A stretch of DNA of 64,000 nt from Halictus rubicundus (lineage: Eukaryota > Arthropoda > Insecta > Hymenoptera > Halictidae): positions 248,001-312,000 of the forward strand of contig NW_027488594.1 in the NCBI RefSeq assembly GCF_050948215.1. The letters are read 5' to 3'. The notes beneath the pieces were generated by a model that had not been told where the DNA came from, searched no databases, and saw only the letters and a list, made by a program, of their open reading frames with translations. The stretch's first letter is position 1. Each line of letters starts with the position of its first letter. This document shows, piece by piece, positions 13,696 to 27,950 of the stretch. A program made the translations under genes and the position numbers.

Positions 13696-16600
13696 AGACG
13701 ATAGTGGATAGGATAGGATAGAGGATAGGATAGGATAGAGAATAGGATAGGATAGAGTATAGGTTATAGGATTGGATAGGGTAGAGGATAGGATACGACA
13801 GAGGATAGGGTAGGATTGAGGATAGGATAGGAAAGAGGATAGGATAGGATAGAGGATAGGATAGGATAGAGGATAGGATAGGTTAGGGGATAGGATAGGA
13901 TAGAGGATAGGATAGGATAGAGGATAGGATAGGTTAAGAGGATCGGATAGGATAGAGGATAGGATAGGATAGCGGAAAGGATAGGATAGAGGATAGGATA
14001 GGATAGAGGATAGGATAGGATAAAGGGTAGGATAGGATAGAGGATAGGATAGGATAGAGGATAGGATAGGATACAGGATAGGATAGGATAGAGGATAGGA
14101 TAGGATAGGATAGAGGATAGGATAGGATAGAGGATAGGATAGGATAGAGGATAGGATAGGATAGAGTATAGGATAGGATAGAGGATAGGATAGGATAGAG
14201 TATAGGTTATAGGATTGGATAGGGTAGGATTGAGGATAGGATAGGAAAGAGGATAGGATAGGATAGAGGATAGGATAGGATAGAGGATAGGATAGGTTAG
14301 GGGATAGGATAGGATAGAGGATAGGATAGGATAGAGGATAGGATAGGATAAGAGGATAGGTTAGGATAGAGGATAGGATAGGATAGCGGAAAGGATAGGA
14401 TAGAGGATAGGATAGGATAGAGGATAGGATAGGATAAAGGATAGGATAGGATAGAGGATAGGATAGGATACAGGATAGGATAGGATAGAGGATAGGATAG
14501 GATAGAGGATAGGATAGGATAGAGGATAGGATAGGATAGAGGAGAGGATAGGATACAGTATAGGATAGGATAAAGGATAGGATAGGATAGAGGATAGGAT
14601 AGGATAGAGGATTGGATAGGATACAGGATAGGATAGGATAGAGGATAGGATAGGATAGAGGATGCGATATACGATTGGATAGGATAGAGAATAGGATACG
14701 ATAGAGGATAATATAGTGTTGGATAGAGAATAGGATGGGATAGAGGATAGGATAGGATAGAGGATAGGATAGGATAGAGAATAGGATAGGATAGATGATA
14801 TTATAGGAAAGAGAATAGGATATGATAGAGGATACGATATTATAGAGGATAGGATAGGATAGAGGATAGGATAGGGTAGAGGACAGGATAGAGGATAGGA
14901 TAGGGGATTGGATAGGATAGAAGATAGGAAACGATAGTGGATAGGATAGGATAGAGGATAGGATAGGATAGAGAATAGGATAGGATAGAGTATAGGTTAT
15001 AGGATTGGATAGGGTAGAGGATAGGATACGACAGAGGATAGGGTAGGATTGAGGATAGGATAGGAAAGAGGATAGGATAGGATAGAGGATAGGATAGGAT
15101 AGAGGATAGGATAGGTTAGGGGATAGGATAGGATAGAGGATAGGATAGGATAGAGGATAGGATAGGATAAGAGGATCGGATAGGATAGAGGATAGGATAG
15201 GATAGCGGAAAGGATGGGATAGAGGATAGGATAGGATAGAGTATAGGATAGGATAAAGGATAGGATAGGATAGAGGATAGGATAGGATAGAGGATTGGAT
15301 AGGATATAGGATAGGATAGGATAGAGGATAGGATAGGATAGAGGATACGATATACGATTGGATAGGATAGAGAATAGGATACGATAGAGGATAATATAGT
15401 GTTGGATAGAGAATAGGATGGGATAGAGGATAGGATAGGATAGAGGATAGGATAGGATAGAGAATAGGATAGGATAGATGATATTATAGGAAAGAGAATA
15501 GGATATGATAGAGGATACGATATTATACAGGATAGGATAGGATAGAGGATCGGATAGGATAGAGGATAGGATAGGATAGAGGATAGGATAGGATAGAGGA
15601 TAGGATAGGGTAGAGGATAGGATAGGATAGAGGATAGGATAGGATAAGAGGATCGGATAGGATAGAGGATAGGATAGGATAGCGGAAAGGATAGGATAGA
15701 GGATAGGATAGGATAGAGGATAGGATAGGATAAAGGGTAGGATAGGATAGAGAATAGGATAGGATAGAGGATAGGATAGGATACAGGATAGGATAGGATA
15801 GAGGATAGGATAGGATAGAGGATACGATATACGATTGGATAGGATAGAGAATAGGATACGATAGAGGATAGTATAGGGTTGGATAGAGAATAGGATCGGA
15901 TAGAGGATAGGATAGGGTAGAGGATAGGATAGGATAGAGAATGGGATAGGATAGATGATATTATAGAAAAGAGAATAGGATATGATAGAGGATACGATAT
16001 TATAGAGGATAGGATAGGAAAGAGGATCGGATAGGATAGAGGATAGGATAGGATAGAGGATAGGATAGGATAGAGGATAGGATAGGATAGAGGATAGGAT
16101 AGGATAGAGGATAGGATAGGATAGAGTATAGGTTATAGGATTGGATAGGGTAGGATTGAGGATAGGATAGGAAAGAGGATAGGATAGGATAGAGGATAGG
16201 ATAGGATAGAGGATAGGATAGGTTAGGGGATAGGATAGGATAGAGGATAGGATAGGATAGAGGATAGGATAGGATAAGAGGATAGGTTAGGATAGAGGAT
16301 AGGATAGGATAGCGGAAAGGATAGGATAGAGGATAGGATAGGATAGAGGATAGGATAGGATAAAGGATAGGATAGGATAGAGGATAGGATAGGATACAGG
16401 ATAGGATAGGATAGAGGATAGGATAGGATAGAGGATAGGATAGGATAGAGGATAGGATAGGATAGAGGATAGGATAGGATAAAGGATAGGATAGGATAGA
16501 GGATAGGATAGGATACAGGATAGGATAGGATAGAGGATAGGATAGGATAGAGGATAGGATAGGATAGAGGATAGGATAGGATAGAGGAGAGGATAGGATA

Positions 16601-16952
16601 GAGTATAGGATAGGATAAAGGATAGGATAGGATAGAGGATAGGATAGGATAGAGGATTGGATAGGATACAGGATAGGATAGGATAGAGGATAGGATAGGA
16701 TAGAGGATGCGATATACGATTGGATAGGATAGAGAATAGGATACGATAGAGGATAGTATAGGGTTGGATAGAGAATAGGATGGGATAGAGGATAGGATAG
16801 GATAGAGGATAGGATAGGATAGAGAATAGGATAGGATAGATGATATTATAGGAAAGAGAATAGGATATGATAGAGGATACGATATTATAGAGGATAGGAT
16901 AGGATAGAGGATCGGATAGGATAGAGGATAGGATAGGATAGAGGATAGGATA

Positions 16953-17970
16953 GGATAGAGGATAGGATAGGGTAGAGGACAGGATAGAGGATATGATAGG
17001 GGATTGGATAGGATAGAAGATAGGAGACGATAGTGGATAGGATAGGATAGAGGATAGGATAGGATAGAGGATAGGATAGGATAGAGGATAGGATAGGATA
17101 GAGGATAGGATAGGATAGAGGATAGGATAGGATAGAGTATAGGTTATAGGATTGTATAGGGTAGGATTGAGGATAGGATAGGAAAGAGGATAGGATAGGA
17201 TAGAGGATAGGATAGGATAGAGGATAGGATAGGTTAGGGGATAGGATAGGATAGAGGATAGGATAGGATAGAGGATACGATAGGATAAGAGGATAGGTTA
17301 GGATAGAGGATAGGATAGGATACAGGATAGGATAGGATAGAGGATAGGATAGGATAGAGGATAGGATAGGATAGAGGATAGGATAGGATAGAGGAGAGGA
17401 TAGGATAGAGTATAGGATAGGATAAAGGATAGGATAGGATAGAGGATAGGATAGGATAGAGGATTGGATAGGATACAGGATAGGATAGGATAGAGGATAG
17501 GATAGGATAGAGGATAGGATAGGATAGAGGATAGGATAGGGTAGAGGACAGGATAGAGGATATGATAGGGGATTGGATAGGATAGAAGATAGGAGACGAT
17601 AGTGGATAGGATAGGATAGAGGATAGGATAGGATAGAGGATAGGATAGGATAGAGGATAGGATAGGATAGAGGATAGGATAGGATAGAGGATAGGATAGG
17701 ATAGAGTATAGGTTATAGGATTGTATAGGGTAGGATTGAGGATAGGATAGGAAAGAGGATAGGATAGGATAGAGGATAGGATAGGATAGAGGATAGGATA
17801 GGTTAGGGGATAGGATAGGAAAGAGGATAGGATAGGATAGAGGATACGATAGGATAAGAGGATAGGTTAGGATAGAGGATAGGATAGGATACAGGATAGG
17901 ATAGGATAGAGGATAGGATAGGATAGAGGATAGGATAGGATAGAGGATAGGATAGGATAGAGGAGAGGAT
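16953..17970 (+). repeat. 569-bp tandem duplication in satellite
   Basis: Three rare variants repeat exactly 569 bp apart: ATATGATAGGGG at 16991 and 17560, ATTGTATAGGG at 17151 and 17720, and GAGGATACGATAGGATAAG at 17271 and 17840. The copies separate just after AGGAGAGGAT (17392 and 17961), so the second copy is incomplete. Confidence 0.8.
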
Positions 17971-20900
17971 AGGGTAGAGGACAGGATAGAGGATAGGATA
18001 GGGGATTGGATAGGATAGAAGATAGGAGACGATAGTGGATAGGATAGGATAGAGGATAGGATAGGATAGAGAATAGGATAGGATAGAGTATAGGTTATAG
18101 GATTGGATAGGGTAGAGGATAGGATACGACAGAGGATAGGGTAGGATTGAGGATAGGATAGGAAAGAGGATAGGATAGGATAGAGGATAGGATAGGACAG
18201 AGGATAGGATAGGTTAGGGGATAGGATAGGATAGAGGATAGGATAGGATAGAGGATAGGATAGGATAAGAGGATCGGATAGGATAGAGGATAGGATAGGA
18301 TAGAGGATAGGATAGGATAGGATAGGATAGAGGATAGGATAGGAAACAGGATAGGATAGGATTGGATAGAGAATAGGATGGGATAGAGGAGAGGATAGGA
18401 TAGAGGATAGGATAGGATAGAGAATAGGATAGGATAGATTATATGATAGGAAAGAGGATAGGATATGATACAGGATACGATATTATAGAGGATAGGATAG
18501 GATAGAGGATCGGTTAGGATAGAGGATTGGATAGGGTAGAGGATAGGATAGGATAGAGAATGGGATAGGATAGATGATATTATAGAAAAGAGAATAGGAT
18601 ATGATAGAGGATACGATATTATAGAGGATAGGATAGGATAGAGGATCGGATAGGATAGAGGATAGGATAGGATAGAGGATAGGATAGGATAGAGGATAGG
18701 ATAGGATAGAGGATAGGATAGGATAGAGGATAGGATAGGATAGAGGATAGGATAGGATAGAGGATAGGATAGGATAGAGTATAGGTTATAGGATTGGATA
18801 GGGTAGGATTGAGGATAGGATAGGAAAGAGGATAGGATAGGATAGAGTATAGGATAGGATAAAGGATAGGATAGGATAGAGGATAGGATAGGATAGAGGA
18901 TTGGATAGGATACAGGATAGGATAGGATAGAGGATAGGATATTATAGAGGATAGGATAGGATAGAGGATCGGATAGGATAGAGGATAGGATAGGATAGAG
19001 GATAGGATAGGATAGAGGATAGGATAGGATACAGGATAGGATAGGATAGAGGATAGGATAGGGGATTGGATAGGATAGAAGATAGGAGACGATAGTGGAT
19101 AGGATAGGATAGAGGATAGGATAGGATAGAGAATAGGATAGGATAGAGTATAGGTTATAGGATTGGATAGGGTAGAGGATAGGATACGACAGAGGATAGG
19201 GTAGGATTGAGGATAGGATAGGAAAGAGGATAGGATAGGATAGAGGATAGCATAGGATACAGGATAGGATACAGGATAGGATAGGATACAGGATAGGATA
19301 GGATAGAGGATACGATATAGGATTGGATAGGATAGAGAATAGGATACGATAGTGGATAGGATAGGATTGGATAGAGAATAGGATGGGATAGAGGATAGCA
19401 TAGGATAGAGTATAGGATAGGATAGAGAATAGGATAGGATAGATGATATGATAGGAAAGAGGATAGGATATGATAGAGGATACGATATTATAGAGGATCG
19501 GATAGGATAGAGGATCGGATAGGATAGAGGATAGGATAGGATAGAGGATAGGATAGGATAGAGGATAGGATAGGATAGAGGATAGGATAGGATAAGAGGA
19601 TAGGATAGGATAGAGGATATGATAGGATATAGGATAGGATCGGATAGAGGATAGGATAGGATAGGATAGAGGATAGGATAGGATACAGGATAGGATAGGA
19701 TAGAGGATAGGATAGGATAGAGGATAGGATAGGATAGAGGATAGGATAGGATACAGGATACGATAGGATAGAGGATAGGATAGCATAGAGGTTACGATAG
19801 AGGATAGGATAGGATAGTGGATAGAATAGGATTGGATAGAGAATAGGATGGGATAGAGAATAGGATAGTATAGAGGATAAGATATGATAGAGGATGGGAT
19901 AGGATAGAGGATAGGATAGGATAGAGGATAGGATAGGATAGAGGATAGGATAGGATACAGGATAGCATAGGATAGAGGATAGGATAGGATAGAGGATAGG
20001 ATAGGATAGAGGATAGGATAGGATAGAGGATAGGATAGGATACAGGATAGGATACAGGATAGGATAGGATACAGGATAGGATACAGGATAGGATAGGATA
20101 GAGGATACGATATAGGATTGGATAGGATAGAGAATACGATACGATAGTGGATAGGATAGGATTGGATAGAGAATAGGATGGGATATAGGATAGCATAGGA
20201 TAGAGTATAGGATAGGATAGAGAATAGGATAGGATAGATGATATGATAGGAAAGAGGATAGGATATGATAGAGGATACGATATTATAGCCGATCGGATGG
20301 GATAGAGGATCGGATAGGATAGAGGATTGGATAGCATAGAGGATAGGATAGGATAGAGGATAGGATAGGATAAGAGGATAGGATAGGATAGAGGATAGGA
20401 TAGGATATAGGATAGGATCGGATAGAGGATAGGATAGGATAGGATAGGATAGAGGATAGGATAGGATACAGGATAGGATAGGATAGAGGATAGGATAGGA
20501 TAGAGGATAGGATAGGATAGAGGATAGGATAGGATATAGGATAGGATAGGATAGAGGAAAGGATAGGATAGAGGATAGGATCGGATAGAGAATAGGATAG
20601 GATAGATGATATTATAGGAAAGAGAATAGGATATGATAGAGGATACGATATTATAGAGGATAGGATAGGATAGAGGATCGGATAGGATAGAGGATAGGAT
20701 AGGATAGAGGATAGGATAGGATAGAGGATAGGATAGGATAGAGAATAGGATAGAGTATAGGTTATAGGATTGGATAGGGTAGAGGATAGGATACGACAGA
20801 GGATAGGGTAGGATTGAGGATAGGATAGGAAAGAGGATAGGATAGGATAGAGGATAGGATAGGATAGAGGATAGGATAGGTTAGGGGATAGGATAGGATA

Positions 20901-22360
20901 GAGGATAGGATAGGATAGACGATAGGATTGGATAAGAGGATCGGATAGGATAAAGGATAGGATAGGATAGAGGATACGATATCGGATTGGATAGTATAGA
21001 GAATAGGATACGATAGAGGATAGTATAGGATTGGATAGAGAATAGGATCGGATAGAGGATAGGATAGGATAGAGGATAGGATAGGATAGAGGATAGGATA
21101 GGATAGGATAGGATAGAGGATAGGATAGGATACAGGATAGGATAGGATTGGATAGAGAATAGGTTGGGATAGAGGATAGGATAGGATAGAGGATAGGATA
21201 GGATAGAGAATAGGATAAGATAGATGATATTATAGGAAAGAGGATAGGATATGATAGAGGATACGATATTATAGAGGATAGGATAGGATAGAGGATCGGT
21301 TAGGATAGAGGATAGGATAGGATAGAGGATAGGATAGGATAGAGGATAGGATAGGATATAGGATAGGATAGGATAGAGGATAGGATAGGATAGAGGATAC
21401 TATATAGGATTGGATAGGATAGAGAATAGGATGGGATAGAGGATAGGATAGTATAGAGGAAAGGATAGGATAGAGGATAGGATAGGATAGGATAGGGGAT
21501 AGGACAGGATAGAGGATAGGATAGGATAGAGGATAGGATAGGATAGAGGATACGATATACGATTGGATAGGATAGAGAATAGGATACGATAGAGGATAGT
21601 ATAGGTTTGGATAGAGAATAGGATCGGATAGAGGATAGGATAGGATAGAGGATAGGATAGGATAGAGGATAGGATAGGATAGAGGATAGGATAGGATAGA
21701 GGATAGGATAGGATAGATGATATTATAGGAAAGAGGATAGGATATGACAGAGGATACGATATTATAGAGGATAGTATACGATAGAGGATAGGATAGGATA
21801 GGATAGAGAATAGGATACGATAGAGGATACGATAGGATTGGATAGAGAATAGGATGGGATAGAGGATAGGATAGGATAGAGGATCGGATAGGATAGAGGA
21901 TAGGATAGGATAGAGGATAGGATAGGATAGAGGATACTATATAGGATTGGATAGGATAGAGAATAGGATGGGATAGAGGATAGGATAGTATAGAGGAAAG
22001 GATAGGATAGAGGATAGGATAGGATAGGATAGAGGATAGGACAGGATAGAGGATAGGATAGGATAGAGGATAGGATCGGATAGAGAATAGGATAGGATAG
22101 ATGATATTATAGGAAAGAGAATAGGATATGATAGAGGATACGATATTATAGAGGATAGGATAGGATAGAGGATCGGATAGGATAGAGGATAGGATAGGAT
22201 AGAGGATAGGATAGGATAGAGGATAGGATAGGATAGAGAATAGGATAGAGTATAGGTTATAGGATTGGATAGGGTAGAGGATAGGATACGACAGAGGATA
22301 GGGTAGGATTGAGGATAGGATAGGAAAGAGGATAGGATAGGATAGAGGATAGGATAGGAT

Positions 22361-24105
22361 AGGGGATAGGATAGGTTAGGGGATAGGATAGGATAGAGGA
22401 TAGGATAGGATAGACGATAGGATTGGATAAGAGGATAGGATAGGATAAAGGATAGGATAGGATAGCGGAAAGGATAGGATAGGATAGAGGATAGGATAGG
22501 ATAAAGGATAGGATAGGATAGAGGATAGGATAGGATACAGGATAGGATAGGATAGAGGATAGGATAGGATAGAGGATAGGATAGGATAGAGGATCGGTTA
22601 GGATAGAGGATAGGATAGGATAGAGGATAGGATAGGATAGAGGATAGGATAGGATAGAGGATCGGATAGGATAGAAGATACGATATAGGATTGGATAGGA
22701 TAGAGAATAGGATACGATAGAGGATAGGATAGGATTGGATAGAGAATAGGATGGGATAGAGGATTGGATAGGGTAGAGGATAGGATAGGATAGAGAATGG
22801 GATAGGATAGATGATATTATAGAAAAGAGAATAGGATATGATAGAGGATACGATATTATAGAGGATAGGATAGGATAGAGGATCGGATAGGATAGAGGAT
22901 AGGATAGGATAGAGGATAGGATAGGATAGAGGATAGGATAGGATAGAGGATAGGATAGGATAGAGAATAGGATAAGATAGATGATATTATAGTAAAGAGG
23001 ATAGGATATGATAGAGGATACGATATTATAGAGGATAGGATAGGATAGAGGATCGGTTAGGATAGAGGATAGGATAGGATAGAGGATAGGATAGGATAGA
23101 GGATAGGATAGGATATAGGATAGGATAGGATAGAGGATAGGATAGGATAGAGGATACTATATAGGATTGGATAGGATAGAGAATAGGATGGGATAGAGGA
23201 TAGGATAGTATAGAGGAAAGGATAGGATAGAGGATAGGATAGGATAGAGGATAGGATAGGATATAGGATAGGATAGGATAGAGGATAGGATAGGATAGAG
23301 GATACTATATAGGATTGGATAGGATAGAGAATAGGATGGGATAGAGGATAGGATAGGATAGAGGATAGGATAGGATAGAGGAGAGGATAGGATAGAGGAT
23401 AGGATATGATAGAGGATACGATATTATAGAGGATAGGATAGGATAGAGGATAGGATAGGATAGAGGATAGGATAGGATAGAGGATAGGATAGGTTAGGGG
23501 ATAGGATAGGATAGAGGATAGGATAGGATAGACGATAGGATTGGATAAGAGGATAGGATAGGATAAAGGATAGGATAGGATAGCGGAAAGGATAGGATAG
23601 CGGAAAGGATAGGATAGGATAGAGGATAGGATAGGATAAAGGATAGGATAGGATAGAGGATAGGATAGGATACAGGATAGGATAGGATAGAGGATAGGAT
23701 AGGATAGAGGATAGGATAGGATAGAGGATCGGTTAGGATAGAGGATAGGATAGGATAGAGGATAGGATAGGATAGAGGATAGGATAGGATAGAGGATCGG
23801 ATAGGATAGAAGATACGATATAGGATTGGATAGGATAGAGAATAGGATACGATAGAGGATAGGATAGGATTGGATAGAGAATAGGATGGGATAGAGGATT
23901 GGATAGGGTAGAGGATAGGATAGGATAGAGAATGGGATAGGATAGATGATATTATAGAAAAGAGAATAGGATGTGATAGAGGATACGATATTATAGAGGA
24001 TAGGATAGGATAGAGGATCGGATAGGATAGAGGATAGGATAGGATAGAGGATAGGATAGGATAGAGGATAGGATAGGATAGAGGATAGGATAGGATAGAG
24101 GATAG
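22361..24105 (+). repeat. 1135-bp tandem duplication in satellite
   Basis: GGATCGGTTA at 22591 and 23726, and GAATGGGATAGG at 22795 and 23930, are 1135 bp apart. The upstream marker GATTGGATAAGAGG (22421 and 23539) is only 1118 bp apart. The 17-bp difference is one extra AGCGGAAAGGATAGGAT monomer in the second copy near 23590. Copies diverge near 22971 and 24106. Confidence 0.8.
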
Positions 24106-25944
24106 GATAGGATAGAGGATAGGATAGGATAGAGGATAGGATAGGATAGAGTATAGGTTATAGGATTGGATAGGGTAGGATTGAGGATAGGATAGGAAAG
24201 AGGATAGGATAGGATAGAGGATAGGATAGGATAGAGGATAGGATAGGTTAGGGGATAGGATAGGATAGAGGATAGGATAGGATAGAGGATAGGATAGGAT
24301 AAGAGGATAGGTTAGGATAGAGGATAGGATAGGATAGCGGAAAGGATAGGATAGAGGATAGGATAGGATAGAGGATAGGATAGGATAATGGATAGGATAG
24401 GATAGAGGATAGGATAGGATACAGGATAGGATAGGATAGAGGATAGGATAGGATAGAGGATAGGATAGGATAGAGGATAGGATAGGATAGAGGAGAGGAT
24501 AGGATAGAGTATAGAATAGGATAAAGGATAGGATAGGATAGAGGATAGGATAGGATAGAGGATTGGATAGGATACAGGATAGGATAGGATAGAGGATAGG
24601 ATAGGATAGAGGATAGGATAGGATAGAGGATACGATATACGATTGGATAGGATAGAGAATAGGATACGATAGAGGATAGTATAGGGTTGGATAGAGAATA
24701 GGATGGGATAGAGGATAGGATAGGATAGAGGATAGGATAGGATAGAGAATAGGATAGGATAGATGATATTATAGGAAAGAGAATAGGATATGATAGAGGA
24801 TACGATATTATAGAGGATAGGATAGGATAGAGGATCGGATAGGATAGAGGATAGGATAGGATAGAGGATAGGATAGGATAGAGGATAGGATAGGGTAGAG
24901 GACAGGATAGAGGATAGGATAGGGGATTGGATAGGATAGAAGATAGGAGACGATAGTGGATAGGATAGGATAGAGGATAGGATAGGATAGAGAATAGGAT
25001 AGGATACAGGATAGGATAGGATAGAGGATAGGATAGGATAGAGGATAGGATAGGATAGAGGATAGGATAGGATACAGGATACGATAGGATAGAGGATAGG
25101 ATAGCATAGAGGTTACGATAGAGGATAGGATAGGATAGAGGATAGGATAGGTTAGGGGATAGGATAGGATAGAGGATAGGATAGGATAGAGGATAGGATA
25201 GGATACAGGATAGCATAGGATAGAGGATAGGATAGGATAGAGGATAGGATAGGATAGAGGATAGGATAGGATAGAGGATAGGATAGGATACAGGATAGGA
25301 TACAGGATAGGATAGGATACAGGATAGGATACAGGATAGGATAGGATACAGGATAGGATAGGATAGAGGATACGATATAGGATTGGATAGGATAGAGAAT
25401 AGGATACGATAGTGGATAGGATAGGATTGGGTAGAGAATAGGATGGGATAGAGGATAGCATAGGATAGAGTATAGGATAGGATAGAGAATAGGATAGGAT
25501 AGATGATATGATAGGAAAGAGGATAGGATATGATAGAGGATACGATATTATAGCCGATCGGATAGGATAGAGGATCGGATAGGATAGAGGATTGGATAGG
25601 ATAGAGGATAGGATAGGATAGAGGATAGGATAGGATAAGAGGATAGGATAGGATAGGATAGAGGATAGGATAGGATATAGGATAGGATCGGATAGAGGAT
25701 AGGATAGGATAGGATAGGATAGAGGATAGGATAGGATACAGGATAGGATAGGATAGAGGATAGGATAGGATAGAGGATAGGATAGGATAGAGGATAGGAT
25801 AGGATATAGGATAGGATAGGATAGAGGATAGGATAGGATAGAGGATACTATATAGGATTGGATAGGATAGAGAATAGGATGGGATAGAGGATAGGATAGT
25901 ATAGAGGAAAGGATAGGATAGAGGATAGGATAGGATAGGATAGA

Positions 25945-27950
25945 GGATAGGACAGGATAGAGGATAGGATAGGATAGAGGATAGGATCGGATAGAAAATA
26001 GGATAGGATAGATGATATTATAGGAAAGAGGATAGGATATGATAGAGGATACGATATTATAGAGGATAGGATAGGATAGAGGATCGGTTAGGATAGAGGA
26101 TAGGATAGGATAGAGGATAGGATAGGATAGAGGATAGGATAGGATATAGGATAGGATAGGATAGAGGATAGGATAGGATAGAGGATACTATATAGGATTG
26201 GATAGGATAGAGAATAGGCTGGGATAGAGGATAGGATAGTATAGAGGAAAGGATAGGATAGAGGATAGGATAGGATAGGATAGAGGATAGGACAGGATAG
26301 AGGATAGGATAGGATAGAGGATAGGATAGGATAGAGGATACGATATACGATTGGATAGGATAGGATAGAGGATAGGATAGGATAGAGGATATGATATACG
26401 ATTGGATAGGATAGAGAATAGGATACGATAGAGGATAGTATAGGTTTGGATAGAGAATAGGATCGGATAGAGGATAGGATAGGATAGAGGATAGGATAGG
26501 ATAGAGGATAGGATCGGATAGAGAATAGGATAGGATAGATGATATTATAGGAAAGAGAATAGGATATGATAGAGGATACGATATTATAGAGGATAGGATA
26601 GGATAGAGGATCGGATAGGATAGAGGATAGGATAGGATAGAGGATAGGATAGGATAGAAGGATAGGATAGGATAGAGGATAGGATAGGATAGAGAATAGG
26701 ATAGAGTATAGGTTATAGGATTGGATAGGGTAGAGGATAGGATACGACAGAGGATAGGGTAGGATTGAGGATAGGATAGGAAAGAGGATAGGATAGGATA
26801 GAGGATAGGATAGGATAGAGGATAGGATAGGTTAGGGGATAGGATAGGATAGAGGATAGGATAGGATAGACGATAGGATTGGATAAGAGGATAGGATAGG
26901 ATAAAGGATAGGATAGGATAGCGGAAAGGATAGGATAGAGGATAGGACAGGATAGAGGATAGGATAGGATAGAGGATAGGATCGGATAGAGAATAGGATA
27001 GGATAGATGATATTATAGGAAAGAGGATAGGATATGATAGAGGATACGATATTATAGAGGATAGGATAGGATAGAGGATCGGTTAGGATAGAGGATAGGA
27101 TAGGATAGAGGATAGGATAGGATAGAGGATAGGATAGGATATAGGATAGGATAGGATAGAGGATAGGATAGGATAGAGGATACTATATAGGATTGGATAG
27201 GATAGAGAATAGGCTGGGATAGAGGATAGGATAGTATAGAGGAAAGGATAGGATAGAGGATAGGATAGGATAGGATAGAGGATAGGACAGGATAGAGGAT
27301 AGGATAGGATAGAGGATAGAATAGGATAGAGGATACGATATACGATTGGATAGGATAGGATAGAGGATAGGATAGGATAGAGGATATGATATACGATTGG
27401 ATAGGATAGAGAATAGGATACGATAGAGGATAGTATAGGTTTGGATAGAGAATAGGATCGGATAGAGGATAGGATAGGATAGAGGATAGGATAGGATAGA
27501 GGATAGGATAGGATAGAGGATAGGATCGGATAGAGAATAGGATAGGATAGATGATATTATAGGAAAGAGAATAGGATATGATAGAGGATACGATATTATA
27601 GAGGATAGGATAGGATAGAGGATCGGATAGGATAGAGGATAGGATAGGATAGAGGATAGGATAGGATAGAAGGATAGGATAGGATAGAGGATAGGATAGG
27701 ATAGAGAATAGGATAGAGTATAGGTTATAGGATTGGATAGGGTAGAGGATAGGATACGACAGAGGATAGGGTAGGATTGAGGATAGGATAGGAAAGAGGA
27801 TAGGATAGGATAGAGGATAGGATAGGATAGAGGATAGGATAGGTTAGGGGATAGGATAGGATAGAGGATAGGATAGGATAGACGATAGGATTGGATAAGA
27901 GGATAGGATAGGATAAAGGATAGGATAGGATAGCGGAAAGGATAGGATAG
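25945..27950 (+). repeat. 995-bp tandem duplication in satellite
   Basis: The very rare GGCTGGG variant ends its GGCT at 26220 and 27215. GATAGGACAGG (25951 and 26946) and ATGATATACG (26391 and 27386) share the same 995-bp offset. Downstream the offset becomes 1012 bp (AGAAGG at 26656 and 27668), so the second copy carries one extra 17-bp monomer near 27490. Confidence 0.82.

Noticed and set aside
18095..19786. Long minus-strand open frames throughout the satellite, encoding Ser/Tyr/Pro/Ile/Leu repeats (for example 563 codons here, 887 codons at 27725-30388)
   Set aside because: They follow from a 17-bp stop-free unit. All three frames are open at once and give the same peptide, starts and stops fall wherever variants happen to create them, and the frames overlap each other. 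There is no sign of selection on one frame, and no signal peptide or terminal domain.
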